A stretch of 64,000 nucleotides of DNA from a bacterium (lineage in GTDB: Bacteria; Zhuqueibacterota; Zhuqueibacteria; Zhuqueibacterales; Zhuqueibacteraceae): contig JAKLJX010000023.1 in assembly GCA_023150945.1 (NCBI GenBank), positions 1 to 64,000 on the forward strand, read 5' to 3'. A model generated the notes under the pieces. The model ran no database searches and was not told the origin of the DNA. It saw only the letters and a list, made by a program, of their open reading frames with translations. Shown one piece after another: positions 1 to 9,148 of the stretch. Each line of letters begins with the position of its first letter. Within the stretch, counting starts at the first letter, position 1. Made by a program: the position numbers and the translations under genes.

Positions 1-192
1 AATGGAATTACACAATCAAGCCCCGAAATTAAGCACCTTCAGAATTGTATACTTTGTTTTTTAACGGGCCCTAAGGTGTGTCTGTCTCGTCCGGAGAGGC
101 CATCGCCGGGTGCTTGATCATGAACGAGAGCACGGCTTATTCAACCAGGGCACGTGCCCGGTCGGTTTCTTCCTTACCCGTGCGGACACAAA

Positions 193-233
193 CGAAATCC
201 CACGGAAGAAGCCTTTTCTTCGGTGGGATTTCG
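193..233 (-). terminator. Hairpin downstream of cydB, probable terminator
   Basis: An 11-base perfect stem (CGAAATCCCAC pairing with GTGGGATTTCG) encloses a second nested GAAGAA/TTCTTC stem. On the minus strand the hairpin is followed by a short T-rich stretch, TTTGTGT. It lies 60 bases past the cydB stop. A second stem (AGCCGGGCT, 243-251, pairing with 267-275) sits between it and the gene. The T tract is weak, so this may be a mRNA-stabilising hairpin rather than a strong intrinsic terminator. I see nothing else in bases 1-192. Confidence 0.4.
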
Positions 234-292
234 GTTCGGGTCAGCCGGGCTTGACAGGCAGCCCGCAGCCCGGCTGTTGACAGCATTCGGCA

Positions 293-1339
293 TCAGTAAC
301 CTTCGCCCTCAGCCGGCAATTTGGTTTTGCCGCGGAAGGAATAGAAGACGTAACCAAAGTAACCCGCGGCCAGCACCATGCCGATGATCCACCACACCAT
401 ACCGACGCTCAGGCTGTATTCCTGCGCCGCGCTGTTGTAGATGGTGAGCGCGAATTGCCGATCGGTGGAGGCGGGCAACATGGTGGGGAACAAACCAAAG
501 GCCGTACTCGCGGCCATGCCGGCGATGAACAGGCTGGAAGCGAAAAACGCATGGCTGTCCTGCTGGCGTGCCTGAGCGTAGGCGCCGCCGAGCCAGCCCA
601 GCAGGCCGAGCACGGGAAAAATAAATCCCCAGGGCGCGTGCCGGTAATTGTCCCAGATTTCGGGGTGAATGTACCAGGTGGCGAGAAAAGCCAGCAGCGA
701 GGTGGCCAGGGTCAGCCACCAGGCTCTTTCCGCCCAGAGCCGCGCGCGCGTTTGCAGGGCGTTCGTGGTCTTCATCGCGATGAAATGCGCGCCGTGCGCG
801 GTCACCGTCGCGAGCGCCACCACTCCCATGATCACCGTGAACCAGTCGAGAATGCCGGCTGCGGGCACCACGGTGAAGGTCGTCCACAAGGGCGCGAAGA
901 AATAGCCTTCGGGGTTGAGCGGAACGCCGCGCACCACGTTGCCGAGCGCCGCGCCAAAGAAGATAGCCAACAGTGTGCTGGCGAGCGAGAAGGTTACATC
1001 CCAAAAGGCTTTCCACATGGGATGGCGCAGGTGATGGCGGAATTCGATGCCGATGGCGCGCAGCATGAGCAGCCACAGCACCATCATCAACGGCAAATAG
1101 AAGCCGCTGAAGCTGGAGGCATAAACCTTGGGAAAGGCGAAATAGAGCGTGCCGCCCGCCGCCAGCAGCCAAACTTCGTTGCCATCCCAAACCGGCCCGA
1201 TGCTGTTCAGCACCGTGCGCCGCTCATCCTCGGTTTTGGCGACCAGCAGATGAATCACGCCGGCGCCGAGATCAAAGCCATCCAGGATGACGTACATCGT
1301 GAGCATGAAGCCAACCGCGATGAACCAGAAGATTTCCAT
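293..1339 (-). CDS. cydB: Cytochrome bd ubiquinol oxidase subunit II
   Basis: Subunit II of a cytochrome bd-type quinol:O2 oxidoreductase in the inner membrane. The 348-residue protein begins MEIFWFIAVGFMLTMYVILD and carries the family's N-terminal GFDLGAG signature and the downstream segment PVWDGNEVWLLAAGG. About eight to nine hydrophobic segments fit the CydB fold, and the length is normal. It follows cydA after 244 bases of non-coding DNA, an unusually wide gap for cydAB. The ATG is preceded by a CGGAGGTTTGA ribosome site. No small CydX-type subunit was found next to it. Confidence 0.95.
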   Translation of the reverse strand: MEIFWFIAVGFMLTMYVILDGFDLGAGVIHLLVAKTEDERRTVLNSIGPVWDGNEVWLLAAGGTLYFAFPKVYASSFSGFYLPLMMVLWLLMLRAIGIEFRHHLRHPMWKAFWDVTFSLASTLLAIFFGAALGNVVRGVPLNPEGYFFAPLWTTFTVVPAAGILDWFTVIMGVVALATVTAHGAHFIAMKTTNALQTRARLWAERAWWLTLATSLLAFLATWYIHPEIWDNYRHAPWGFIFPVLGLLGWLGGAYAQARQQDSHAFFASSLFIAGMAASTAFGLFPTMLPASTDRQFALTIYNSAAQEYSLSVGMVWWIIGMVLAAGYFGYVFYSFRGKTKLPAEGEGY

Positions 1340-1583
1340 TCAAACCTCCGTGAGTGAATGCGAAGACGCTGCCCGCGCCGTGCCAGCCAGGCCAGGGTTT
1401 CTCCGAGAATGCTCCAACCTTGGCTGAGCCGTGGTTTCTTCCACTTCGACTGCCAAAGAGACTCTGAGAATCTTCATGCGACAGCCCAATCGTTGCAGGA
1501 TCGTCTTCTCGAGAGTCTACGCTTGCGGACCGACACGGCGCCGAACCGGTGCGGCCGCGGCGACAGGCATGGCAGCAGACGGA

Positions 1584-2927
1584 TCAAGCGGCGGAGGCAT
1601 GGGCTGCGGCCGGCGCCGGCCCATGAAAAACCTCGCGCATCACCAGAAACAGAAACAGCATGCCGAGCAAAGCATACATGCCCATGAAGCCCAGCAGCGT
1701 GAACAGGCCGTTGCCCGCCGATACCGTCGGCGAGATGCCTTCGGTGGTGCGCAGCAGGCCGTAAACCAGCCAAGGCTGGCGGCCCAGCTCGGCGGTCATC
1801 CAGCCGGCAGTGTTGGCAATGTAGGGAAAGGGAAAGCTGAGCATTAGAATCCACAACAGCCAGCGGGTGGAGTAAAGTTTACGCCGCCAGAGCAGATATG
1901 CTGCAACGGCCATGATCGCGATGAAAATCGTGCCCAACCCCACCATGATGTGATAGGCGTAATAGAGTAGTGGAATGTTGGTGGGCCATTGCTCGCGTGG
2001 AAAAGCATCCAGGCCTTTGACCTCGGCGCCCCAGCGGTAGTAAGTGAGGAAGCTGAGCAGCCGGGGAATGTGAATGGGATTGTCCATGCGCAACTTCTCC
2101 ATGTCGGGCTGGCCGATGAGGATCAATTCCGCGCCTTCCTTGGTTTCGAACAACCCCTCCATTGCCGCCAGGGTCACGGGCTGATAGGTGGCCACGTTCT
2201 TGCCCTGGCCATCGCCGGTGGGAAAAGCCACCAGCACCGCGGCAAGCAAGCCGGTGGTCACGCCCAGGCGCAGAAACACCTTGCCGTATTCTTCATGACG
2301 GTGATCCAACAAGTAAAAGGCGCCAACGGCCGACACGACAAAGGCGGCGGTGATCACTGCGCCGATCATGTTGTGGAGGTATTGCCAGCCGAGCCAGGGA
2401 TTGAGCAGCAAACCCCAAAAGCTGGCGAGATGCACCGAACCGTCAGCCGCCACCGAATAGGCCACGGGGTGCTGCATCCAGGCATTGGTGGCTATGATGA
2501 AGAAGCCCGACAGCCAGGAGCCAAGAAACACCATGAACGCGGCGACGAAATGGCCGATTTGCCCGAGCTTTTTTTCACCAAAGATGAACAGGCCGAGAAA
2601 GCTCGATTCCAGAAAGAAAGCGAACACGCCTTCCATCGCGAGCGTCTGGCCGATGACGCCGCCGGCAAAGGTGGAAAACTTGGCCCAGTTGGTGCCGAAT
2701 TGAAACTCCATCGGAATGCCGGTCACCACGCCCAAGGCGAAGTTGATCGCGAAGATTTTGGCCCAAAAGCGTGCGCTGCGATTGTAATGCTCGTCTTTGG
2801 TGCGCAGGGCCAGCCCCTTGAGGATCACGATCAGCAATCCCAGGCCCATGGTCAGTTGGGGGAAAAGATAGTGGAACATAATCGTAAAAGCAAAGTGCAC
2901 GCGGTGCACCAGCAATGCCTCTTCCAT
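1584..2927 (-). CDS. cydA: Cytochrome bd ubiquinol oxidase subunit I
   Basis: Catalytic haem-carrying subunit of cytochrome bd oxidase. The 447-residue protein has the N-terminal VHRVHFAF haem-ligand region, the quinone-site glutamates region FAFFLESSF, and the late GRQPWLVYGLLRT signature. The Q-loop between PTGDGQGKN and the GRQPW region is short. The upstream in-frame extension to 3023 is basic and unlike the family. I chose the internal ATG at 2927, which has an AAGGAAG ribosome site and gives the usual MEEALLVHR start. With cydB it provides oxygen respiration or protection beside the N-oxide cluster. Confidence 0.94.
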   Translation of the reverse strand: MEEALLVHRVHFAFTIMFHYLFPQLTMGLGLLIVILKGLALRTKDEHYNRSARFWAKIFAINFALGVVTGIPMEFQFGTNWAKFSTFAGGVIGQTLAMEGVFAFFLESSFLGLFIFGEKKLGQIGHFVAAFMVFLGSWLSGFFIIATNAWMQHPVAYSVAADGSVHLASFWGLLLNPWLGWQYLHNMIGAVITAAFVVSAVGAFYLLDHRHEEYGKVFLRLGVTTGLLAAVLVAFPTGDGQGKNVATYQPVTLAAMEGLFETKEGAELILIGQPDMEKLRMDNPIHIPRLLSFLTYYRWGAEVKGLDAFPREQWPTNIPLLYYAYHIMVGLGTIFIAIMAVAAYLLWRRKLYSTRWLLWILMLSFPFPYIANTAGWMTAELGRQPWLVYGLLRTTEGISPTVSAGNGLFTLLGFMGMYALLGMLFLFLVMREVFHGPAPAAAHASAA

Positions 2928-3093
2928 CCTGTTCTTCCTTTCTTGTGAGAGTGCCAGGTGTGACCGTCTGCGCCGGCGCCTCCCTAAAATAGAAAAGACA
3001 GCGACGAGAATTCGCGCTGTCATGCAATGTTTCCCAAAATGTCAAAACAACTGTGCGCACGCGCCGGGCGTACGAGAGCTGTCGGTTCCAGGT

Positions 3094-3576
3094 TTAGGTG
3101 ACGCCCTCCACCGGCAGACCGGCGTCGTGGTACAATTCCTCGCCCTGCGGATTGGTCACCAGGACGTCGATTGCAATTCCTCGCCGCACGCTTGCCGTCA
3201 CGACACAGAAGTCTTCGAACAATTCCAGACAGCGGATCATGCGTTGCTGCTCCGCGGCAACCTCCACCATGAGGTGCACGTCGATCTTGCCGATGCGCAA
3301 GCGGCCCTGCTCGTTGCGCACCAGCGCGCCGGTGACGGTGGTCTTGATATTCTTGACTTCTATCTTAGCTCTTTGCAGGCAAAATAGCAAGCTGGCGCTC
3401 AGACAATCACCCACCGCCGCGCCCAACAGCCGGGAGGGATTGGGCCCGCGGTTGTGGCCGAGCGGCGGCGGTTCATCGAGCGTGAGGGGCGCGAGATGCT
3501 CCTGGTCGAAGATCGCCTTGAATTCATAGTCCTGCACCCGTTCGAGCCGAAGCGCAAAGGTTCCGTTTTCAGCCAT
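3094..3576 (-). CDS. OsmC/Ohr-family protein
   Basis: 160 residues with the OsmC-fold signature: a glycine/proline-rich GPNPSRLLGAAVGDCLSASL helix start containing the first redox cysteine, and a second cysteine in the later EDFCVVTASV strand. That spacing is the expected peroxidatic/resolving pair of thiol peroxidases acting on organic hydroperoxides. It starts 17 bases after the tonB stop and so is probably the last gene of the exb/tonB operon. The exact substrate cannot be read from sequence; some OsmC proteins of this shape have unknown roles. Confidence 0.8.
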   Translation of the reverse strand: MAENGTFALRLERVQDYEFKAIFDQEHLAPLTLDEPPPLGHNRGPNPSRLLGAAVGDCLSASLLFCLQRAKIEVKNIKTTVTGALVRNEQGRLRIGKIDVHLMVEVAAEQQRMIRCLELFEDFCVVTASVRRGIAIDVLVTNPQGEELYHDAGLPVEGVT

Positions 3577-3593
3577 GCCGGTCTTCCTCGAGA

Positions 3594-4361
3594 CTAGTTA
3601 GGTCTGGCAGCTTGTCCTTCCTGCAACACGAAGTTGATGGGAATGGCCATCCACACGGCCACCGGTTGATCTTGCGAGATCGCCGGTTTGAACACCCATT
3701 GTTGCACGGCGGCAACCGCCGCGTCGTAGAAAATTTCGGGTCCCTGCAACGGCACGACTTTCTTGACCTGGCCTTTTTTGTCGATGAGAGCCTTGACGAA
3801 CACTTTGCCCTGCACGCCGGCCTTGCGGGCCAACTCCGGGTAAACCGGCTGCACGCGCTTGACGATGGCCGGCGGCGTCTGGAAGGGCACGAATTCATCC
3901 ATGCCCGGCTCTTCTTCGCCGAAGAGCAGTTCATCCGAGCCGATCACCAACGAGTCACCGCCGCCGGTGCCCTCACCGGAAGTGATCGGCGCCTGGAATT
4001 GCGACAATTCCTCCTGCGTGGCAATGGTGGCTTCAGGCGTGATTTGCGCGTCCGGCACCGGCACGGGGATACCCACGGAGGGCCGGGCCACTGGGGCCGA
4101 CACCGCGATCGCGGGCGCGGACGAAGCTGAAATCGACGGCGGTGGCCCGAGCTCGGCGATGTCTTTGATCACCCGCATGCGCACCATGCGCACTTCCGGC
4201 TCTTTCGACCACTCCCGCCCGCCGATCCACATGCCGATTGCCACCAAATTGAAGAAGAGCGCCACGCCCAAGGCCCAGGTCAGGTAGCGATTGTAGACTT
4301 CATTCAGCTCCGGCGCGCCGTAGGGGAAAAGCTGGTAAAGCTTGAGGCTGTTTGCTGTCAT
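3594..4361 (-). CDS. tonB: TonB-type energy transducer
   Basis: 255 residues. One N-terminal transmembrane helix lies at about 28-47 (YLTWALGVALFFNLVAIGMW). A proline/alanine/valine-rich periplasmic linker follows at about 70-125, with an acidic glycine-rich stretch after it. The TonB C-terminal domain is at about 160-245, with the typical VKRVQPVYPELARKAGVQG start and VQQWVFKPA. It transmits proton-motive energy from ExbBD to outer-membrane receptors. The gene follows two exbD genes and one exbB in the same direction, but no TonB-dependent receptor lies in the window. Confidence 0.9.
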   Translation of the reverse strand: MTANSLKLYQLFPYGAPELNEVYNRYLTWALGVALFFNLVAIGMWIGGREWSKEPEVRMVRMRVIKDIAELGPPPSISASSAPAIAVSAPVARPSVGIPVPVPDAQITPEATIATQEELSQFQAPITSGEGTGGGDSLVIGSDELLFGEEEPGMDEFVPFQTPPAIVKRVQPVYPELARKAGVQGKVFVKALIDKKGQVKKVVPLQGPEIFYDAAVAAVQQWVFKPAISQDQPVAVWMAIPINFVLQEGQAARPN

Positions 4362-4394
4362 CTTGATTTCTCCTTTCCCTGCACGGGAAACGCG

Positions 4395-4904
4395 CTAACC
4401 GGCGTTGGCTTGGAGTTTCTGCAACATTTCGATATCGGTGGGCTTCATGGGCGCCAGGCTGAAGCGATTGACATTGGCGAGCTCGAGCTCGTCCATGACA
4501 TCCACCATCAGGTGATACTTGCTCTTGGGATCGACTTTGATCAGCGTAATCAGCTTGGGGTTGGTGCGGTTGCGCTCATCCAGGAATTTGCGCAGATCTT
4601 TGAACTCGATCTTCTCCGGCGTTTCGATGCCCAGATTCCAAAACACGCTGCCGTCCTGCAGCACGCGCAGGGTGAGCAGGTTGGATTCTGCCACCTCCAC
4701 GTCGGTGTTGCTCGGCGGCAGATTGATCTCCATCGTCTGCGGCCGGCTGAACACACTGGTCAACATGAAAAACGTCAGCAGCAGGAAGGCAATATCCACC
4801 ATCGGCGTCATGTCGATGTGGATGCCGACCCGCTGGATCTTGCGTGGCCGGCTCTCGTCTTCCGAGCCCTTTTTCTCGGCTCTTTTGCCAATATTCTCTG
4901 CCAT
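4395..4904 (-). CDS. exbD: ExbD/TolR-family biopolymer transport protein (second copy)
   Basis: 169 residues. A basic cytoplasmic N-terminus of about 30 residues is followed by the ExbD hallmark IDMTPMVDIAFLLLTFFML with the proton-path aspartate, then a periplasmic domain of about 100 residues. The N-terminus is longer and more charged than in the neighbouring ExbD. Two ExbD paralogues in tandem behind one ExbB are common in Bacteroidota-like genomes and may form a heteromeric plug in the ExbB pentamer. Confidence 0.92.
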   Translation of the reverse strand: MAENIGKRAEKKGSEDESRPRKIQRVGIHIDMTPMVDIAFLLLTFFMLTSVFSRPQTMEINLPPSNTDVEVAESNLLTLRVLQDGSVFWNLGIETPEKIEFKDLRKFLDERNRTNPKLITLIKVDPKSKYHLMVDVMDELELANVNRFSLAPMKPTDIEMLQKLQANAG

Positions 4905-5023
4905 ATTTACGGCCTTTCTCTCACCTAGAATTGATTCAACTGCCCGCGCGCGGCTGGCCGGCGGCGAGACTCACGGCGGACAACGACGCACCCCCGCGGG
5001 GGGGACACCAAACGGCGGCCAAC

Positions 5024-5488
5024 TCACTCCGCTTCGCTGCGTTCGAGATTGGTCACCAGATTGAAGCGCGTCAGGTTGACCTTCTGCATAATGTCCATCA
5101 CTTCCATGACCACGCCATACTCCGTGTCGCGGTCGCTCTTGAGCACGGCGCGCAGTTTGGGGTTGGACACGCGCGCCTCCACCAGCTTGTGCGCCAGCGC
5201 GTTCATCTCAATCGGAACTTCGGTTCTCAGCGCATACTCCTCGCCGAAGAGCCGGCGGCGCAGGAATTGCGAATCGACGCCGACGTAAAGGTCGCCTTCT
5301 TTGGCGATGGTGATGGTCAAAACGTCCGATTCCGGCAGTTTGATTTGCGAATGGGAATCGGGCAGGATGACATCCACTTCTGCGGGTGGGCGAAATTGCG
5401 TCGTCAACATGAAGAAGGTCAACAGCAGAAAGGCAATATCGACCATCGGCGTCATATCCAGCCGAATGCCGGTACGATGCAATGCCAT
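5024..5488 (-). CDS. exbD: ExbD/TolR-family biopolymer transport protein (first copy)
   Basis: 154 residues starting MALHRTGIRLDMTPMVDIAF, the canonical ExbD transmembrane segment with its conserved aspartate, followed by a periplasmic domain. It lies 18 bases after exbB and 119 bases before the second exbD. That gap holds a perfect GC palindrome (CCCCCGCGGGGG, 4991-5002), which could attenuate or separate expression of the two copies. Confidence 0.92.
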   Translation of the reverse strand: MALHRTGIRLDMTPMVDIAFLLLTFFMLTTQFRPPAEVDVILPDSHSQIKLPESDVLTITIAKEGDLYVGVDSQFLRRRLFGEEYALRTEVPIEMNALAHKLVEARVSNPKLRAVLKSDRDTEYGVVMEVMDIMQKVNLTRFNLVTNLERSEAE

Positions 5489-5506
5489 AGGACATGCCTC
5501 CCGGGG

Positions 5507-6262
5507 TTAGCGTGATTCTCTGGTCTTGCCCGTCAGGATCTCGACGACGGAATAGCTCGCCTCATCGATCATGTAGGTGAAGCGGTCCACTTTGTTGACG
5601 AAGTAGTTGTAGAACACGATCCCGAGGATCGCACCCACCAGCCCACCGGCGGTGTTGATCAGTGCCTCGGAGATACCGATGGAAAGCTGCACGGCGTCGG
5701 GGGCACCGGCGTGTGCCAGCGCGCGGAAGGCGCGGATCATGCCGATGGTCGTGCCCAGCAGGCCCACCATGGTCGCGATCGAGGCGATGGTGGCGAGCGC
5801 CAGCAGGTTCTTTTCCAGCAGCGGGATTTCCAGCTTGGTGGCCACGTCGATGGCGCGCTGGGTTTCCTTGGCCACTTTGTCCATGTCGCTTTCGGGCTTT
5901 TGGTTGACGCGTTGATAGCGTTCCAGGCCGGCGCGGATGATGTTGGCCATCGAGCCGCGTTGCTCATTGCAGGCGGTCAGGGCGGTATCGACATCGCCGT
6001 CCATCAAGCTGCGTTGCACTTTGTGCAGGAAGTTGACCAGTGCGCCGCGGCCCTGCGCCTTGTTGAGCGACAAAGCCCGCTCGACGATAAAGGTGATGTC
6101 CATCATGATCAGCAGCATCAGCAAAATGACCAGCGGGCCGCCCTTGTAGATAAATTCCAAGCCGTAGCGGTCGTTCGGCGCACCGAAGATACCGTAATAG
6201 ATATAGGTCGCCACCGCCAGCTCAATGAGGATCACGATCAGCAGGAAAAGATTACGCTTCAT
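5507..6262 (-). CDS. exbB: ExbB/TolQ/MotA-family proton channel
   Basis: 251 residues with three transmembrane helices. One is N-terminal (about 5-25), one is at about 40-55, and a paired region at about 150-235 contains the MotA/TolQ/ExbB signature (LATIASIATMVGLLGTTIGM, then INTAGGLVGAILGIVFYNYF). Together with the ExbD proteins it forms the inner-membrane proton-driven motor that energises TonB. It is preceded by the STAS gene at 25 bases, so the motor appears to be co-transcribed with a signalling protein. Confidence 0.93.
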   Translation of the reverse strand: MKRNLFLLIVILIELAVATYIYYGIFGAPNDRYGLEFIYKGGPLVILLMLLIMMDITFIVERALSLNKAQGRGALVNFLHKVQRSLMDGDVDTALTACNEQRGSMANIIRAGLERYQRVNQKPESDMDKVAKETQRAIDVATKLEIPLLEKNLLALATIASIATMVGLLGTTIGMIRAFRALAHAGAPDAVQLSIGISEALINTAGGLVGAILGIVFYNYFVNKVDRFTYMIDEASYSVVEILTGKTRESR

Positions 6263-6287
6263 AACTCGCCTCCGAGAATGGGTTGAT

Positions 6288-6632
6288 TCAAGCCGTCGCC
6301 AAGCTGGCGAGCGCTTCTTCTTGGTTGGGAAACACTTCGAATACTTCCGTCAATTTGGTGATGACCAAAACGTTCTCCACGCTGTCGCGCAGGCTGCACA
6401 GCAGCAGCCGGCCCCCGCGTTTGGCATACTCTTGATGGCCCGCCACCAACACCCCGATGCCGGTGCTGTTGAGATAGGGCACCTTCTCCAGGTTGACGAT
6501 GGCGAACTTGTTGTCCTCTTGCGCCAGGTTTTGCAGCGTCTCCCGGAGCGCGAAGGTCTCATCGTTGCCCGTCAGTGAGGTTTTGGGCGAAAGAATCACC
6601 ACCTTGCCACGAGCTAATTTTTCCAGTTTCAT
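6288..6632 (-). CDS. STAS-domain anti-sigma-factor antagonist-like protein
   Basis: 114 residues forming a single STAS domain (SpoIIAA/RsbV type). The phosphorylatable site is VPYLNSTGIGVLVAGHQ at about 57-73, where the serine after Asn is the residue normally phosphorylated by an HPK/RsbW-type kinase. I chose the ATG at 6632 (MKLEKLARGKV), because the upstream extension to 6731 is unlike any STAS protein. The gene sits between a TPR protein and exbB. No partner kinase is adjacent, although three SpoIIE phosphatases lie 35-57 kb away in this window. Confidence 0.85.
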   Translation of the reverse strand: MKLEKLARGKVVILSPKTSLTGNDETFALRETLQNLAQEDNKFAIVNLEKVPYLNSTGIGVLVAGHQEYAKRGGRLLLCSLRDSVENVLVITKLTEVFEVFPNQEEALASLATA

Positions 6633-6732
6633 AACCTGACTCCCTGCGGTTTGGGCTTGGGAAGGTCGGCGCCGGCACCTGAGCCCGGCCTGCAACCTTC
6701 GCAGATTGTGCGGCTCCATCCCGGCAGCCACT

Positions 6733-8400
6733 CTATTGCTCCAACAACTTCAACCCGCGGATGGCATCTTCGTTTTTCGGATTGAGTTGCAACACCCGGC
6801 GATAGGCGGCCATGGATTCCTCGCGCTGCCGGTTCAGCGCCAAGCCCTGCGCCAGCCAGAGCCAGCCATATTCACTCTTGGGCTCGAGTTCAACGTGTTT
6901 GCGCAGCATCTGTGTGGCCTTGCCGTAATTCCGTTTGACCAGATTGTAGAAACCGATCTGCTTCATGGCTTCGGAGCTTTTCGGATCCAGCTCGAGCACT
7001 GCTTCATATTGCGCCTCGGCCTGGGTGATCGAATCGACCTGGGCATAGGTGCGCGCCAGCGACAGCCGCGCTTCCAAATAGTCAGGCTTCAGCCGGACGC
7101 TGTTGCGCAGCGGTGGAATCGCGCCGTTCCAGTCTTGCATGCCGATGTAGGCGATGCCCTGATTGAAATATGCACCCGGCGCGGTGGAATCCGCTTTGAT
7201 CTTTTTGTCGAAGCAGGGCACGGCTTCGGCGTAACGCTTTTCGATCACCAGCAGCGTGCCCAAATCGAAGTACACATCTGCCTGGGTGGAATCGAGTGCC
7301 ACCGCCTGCTGCAGCTTGGGAATGGCTTCACTGTATCGCTTCGTGCGCGTCAGGCAGCGGCCCCAGCGGATGTAGTCTTCGGTCTGCAACTCGCCGTTGG
7401 TGACGATTTGCGCGAGCCGCTCGTACACTTTGGCGGTGTTGTCGTAGTCGCGCGTGTCATAGTAGAGATTGGCCAGCAGGCGTTGCGCCTCCACCGAACC
7501 GTTGTTCAACTGTACCGCTTTTTCGGCCTTGCTCACGGCGGCGGCCGGCTGGCGCGCGGCATAAAGCGATTTCGCCAGCAGGAAGAAGCCGGGATACGAG
7601 TCCGGCTGGCGGACGACGTGGCTCTCCAACGCGGTGATCGCCTCGCCGTAGCGCCGTGCCGTGAAGTAGATGTTGCCGAGATCGAAGTAAGCCTCGGGAT
7701 GATCGGGCTGCAGCCGCACCACCTCCTGCAACTCGATCAACGCATCGTTGAAGTTTCTCTCCTTCATCAGCAGCTTGCCGAGCGTGTAGTGCACCTCCAT
7801 CCGGCCCGGTTCCAGCTTGAGCGCTTCGCGATAATTGTCGATGGCCAGCGCCGGCACTCTTTGTTTGGAATAGGCATCGCCCAGGGTGACATAGACGTCG
7901 GCGTCTTTGGGTGCGGCCTCGCGCGCTTTGAGCAGTGTGATCAAAGCCGCGTTGAGCGAATCCTGCGCCAAATAGACCTGGCCGAGCGTGAGCAGGAAAC
8001 GGCCCTGATTCTCCTTCAGCTTGGCGCTTTCCTTCAACACCGCCTTGGCCTCGTCGTATTTCTGCAGCTCCATGTTCAGCAGCCCCAGGGCATGCAGATA
8101 ATCGCCCTTCTTGCCGTTCAGCTCGCGCGCCCGCTTCAGCTCTGCCAACGCCTCCTCGCGCTGACCGGTTTGCCAAAGCGACATACCGAGAAAGTAGTGC
8201 GCCTCGTCGGAGTTGGGATTACGCTGCAGCTCTTCGCGCAAAAGCGGAATCGCCTCGCCGTACTTTTTGCTTTCAAACGCGTCGCGCGCGGCCAGCAGCG
8301 TCGTCTGCTGCGACCAAACGGCGGCGCCAATTGACAGCAACCCACTGAGCAGGATGATTTGAATGCGAATGTGCATGGTTCCCTCGACAGCTTTCTTCAT
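6733..8400 (-). CDS. Exported TPR-repeat protein
   Basis: 555 residues with a signal peptide (MHIRIQIILLSGLLSIGAAV after a nine-residue leader) and about 13-14 tandem tetratricopeptide repeats filling the rest. Recognisable repeats include GEAIPLLREELQRNPNSDEA, AHYFLGMSLW and AYFDLGNIYFTARRYGEAI. It overlaps the end of the CBS gene by ATGA, so the two are translationally coupled. It is probably periplasmic and a scaffold for the ExbBD/TonB complex encoded just downstream; that partnership is inferred from gene order only. Confidence 0.85.
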   Translation of the reverse strand: MKKAVEGTMHIRIQIILLSGLLSIGAAVWSQQTTLLAARDAFESKKYGEAIPLLREELQRNPNSDEAHYFLGMSLWQTGQREEALAELKRARELNGKKGDYLHALGLLNMELQKYDEAKAVLKESAKLKENQGRFLLTLGQVYLAQDSLNAALITLLKAREAAPKDADVYVTLGDAYSKQRVPALAIDNYREALKLEPGRMEVHYTLGKLLMKERNFNDALIELQEVVRLQPDHPEAYFDLGNIYFTARRYGEAITALESHVVRQPDSYPGFFLLAKSLYAARQPAAAVSKAEKAVQLNNGSVEAQRLLANLYYDTRDYDNTAKVYERLAQIVTNGELQTEDYIRWGRCLTRTKRYSEAIPKLQQAVALDSTQADVYFDLGTLLVIEKRYAEAVPCFDKKIKADSTAPGAYFNQGIAYIGMQDWNGAIPPLRNSVRLKPDYLEARLSLARTYAQVDSITQAEAQYEAVLELDPKSSEAMKQIGFYNLVKRNYGKATQMLRKHVELEPKSEYGWLWLAQGLALNRQREESMAAYRRVLQLNPKNEDAIRGLKLLEQ

Positions 8401-8879
8401 TGCGGCATGTCGCGAATGACTTTGAGCAGGTCCATGGTGGTGATGATGCCCACCACCCGCTCCTTGTGAGTGACCATGAGCCGATGAACGCGTCCGCCGA
8501 TCATCGTGTCCGCCACCTCCTGAATGGGCGTCTGTTCATCGACTTTGAACACGAACGGCGTCATGATCTCCCGTACCGTGACCAAGGGTTTCTCTTCAAC
8601 GTGAAACGAGCTGATCTCCTCAGCGGAAAGGCGGTCTTCCCAACCGTGCAGGTAATAGTCATGAGGCTCGTTCGCCCGGACCCGCATCTCGGCGAGGCTG
8701 TCGTGCTGCACAATATCCGTCAACGAAACCACGCCAATCAATTTGCCGGATTCATCCGCCACCGGCGCGCCAGTGATCGCCTTGTCGATGAGAAATTGTG
8801 CCAGCTCTTCAATGGTCCAATCGTCGGGAACGGAGAGGACATTGGGATTCATCACGTCCTTAGCGGTCAGTCTTTTCAT
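8397..8879 (-). CDS. CBS-domain pair protein
   Basis: 160 residues made of two CBS domains: the first at about 5-60 (AKDVMNPNVLSVPDDWTIEE, then ITGAPVADESGKLIGVVSL) and the second at about 100-155 (VREIMTPFVFKVDEQTPIQE). Such stand-alone pairs bind adenine nucleotides. I chose the ATG at 8879 because an AGGAGG ribosome site lies directly upstream; the longer frame to 8966 lacks one. It is the first gene of the TPR/STAS/Exb/TonB run. No transporter or enzyme domain is attached. Confidence 0.85.
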   Translation of the reverse strand: MKRLTAKDVMNPNVLSVPDDWTIEELAQFLIDKAITGAPVADESGKLIGVVSLTDIVQHDSLAEMRVRANEPHDYYLHGWEDRLSAEEISSFHVEEKPLVTVREIMTPFVFKVDEQTPIQEVADTMIGGRVHRLMVTHKERVVGIITTMDLLKVIRDMPQ

Positions 8880-9148
8880 GACAGCCTCCTGGATGACATG
8901 CGCTCGGAGTTGCTTGATCCGCCTCACCACGCTTCCAATGAGCATCAATGGTGCCAAAACCTTCACGTCAAAACAAGGTGACCTATGTTTTTGAATGTTA
9001 TCTAATTACGCCGGCAGGCTCCGAGCCATGTTGCAGGCAGGAAATTCTTCCTTCTCGGAAAATGACAAAGGGCTTTCTCAAACTTGGGAAAAGCGTGCGG
9101 GCGGTTTGAAGGAAGGTGATGCGGGAGGAAATCGGGGCTGAAGGAATC

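Noticed and set aside
1-192. Left edge considered as containing a partial gene
   Set aside because: Only short frames without family resemblance; the 77-residue plus-strand frame crosses the hairpin and is compositionally unlikely.
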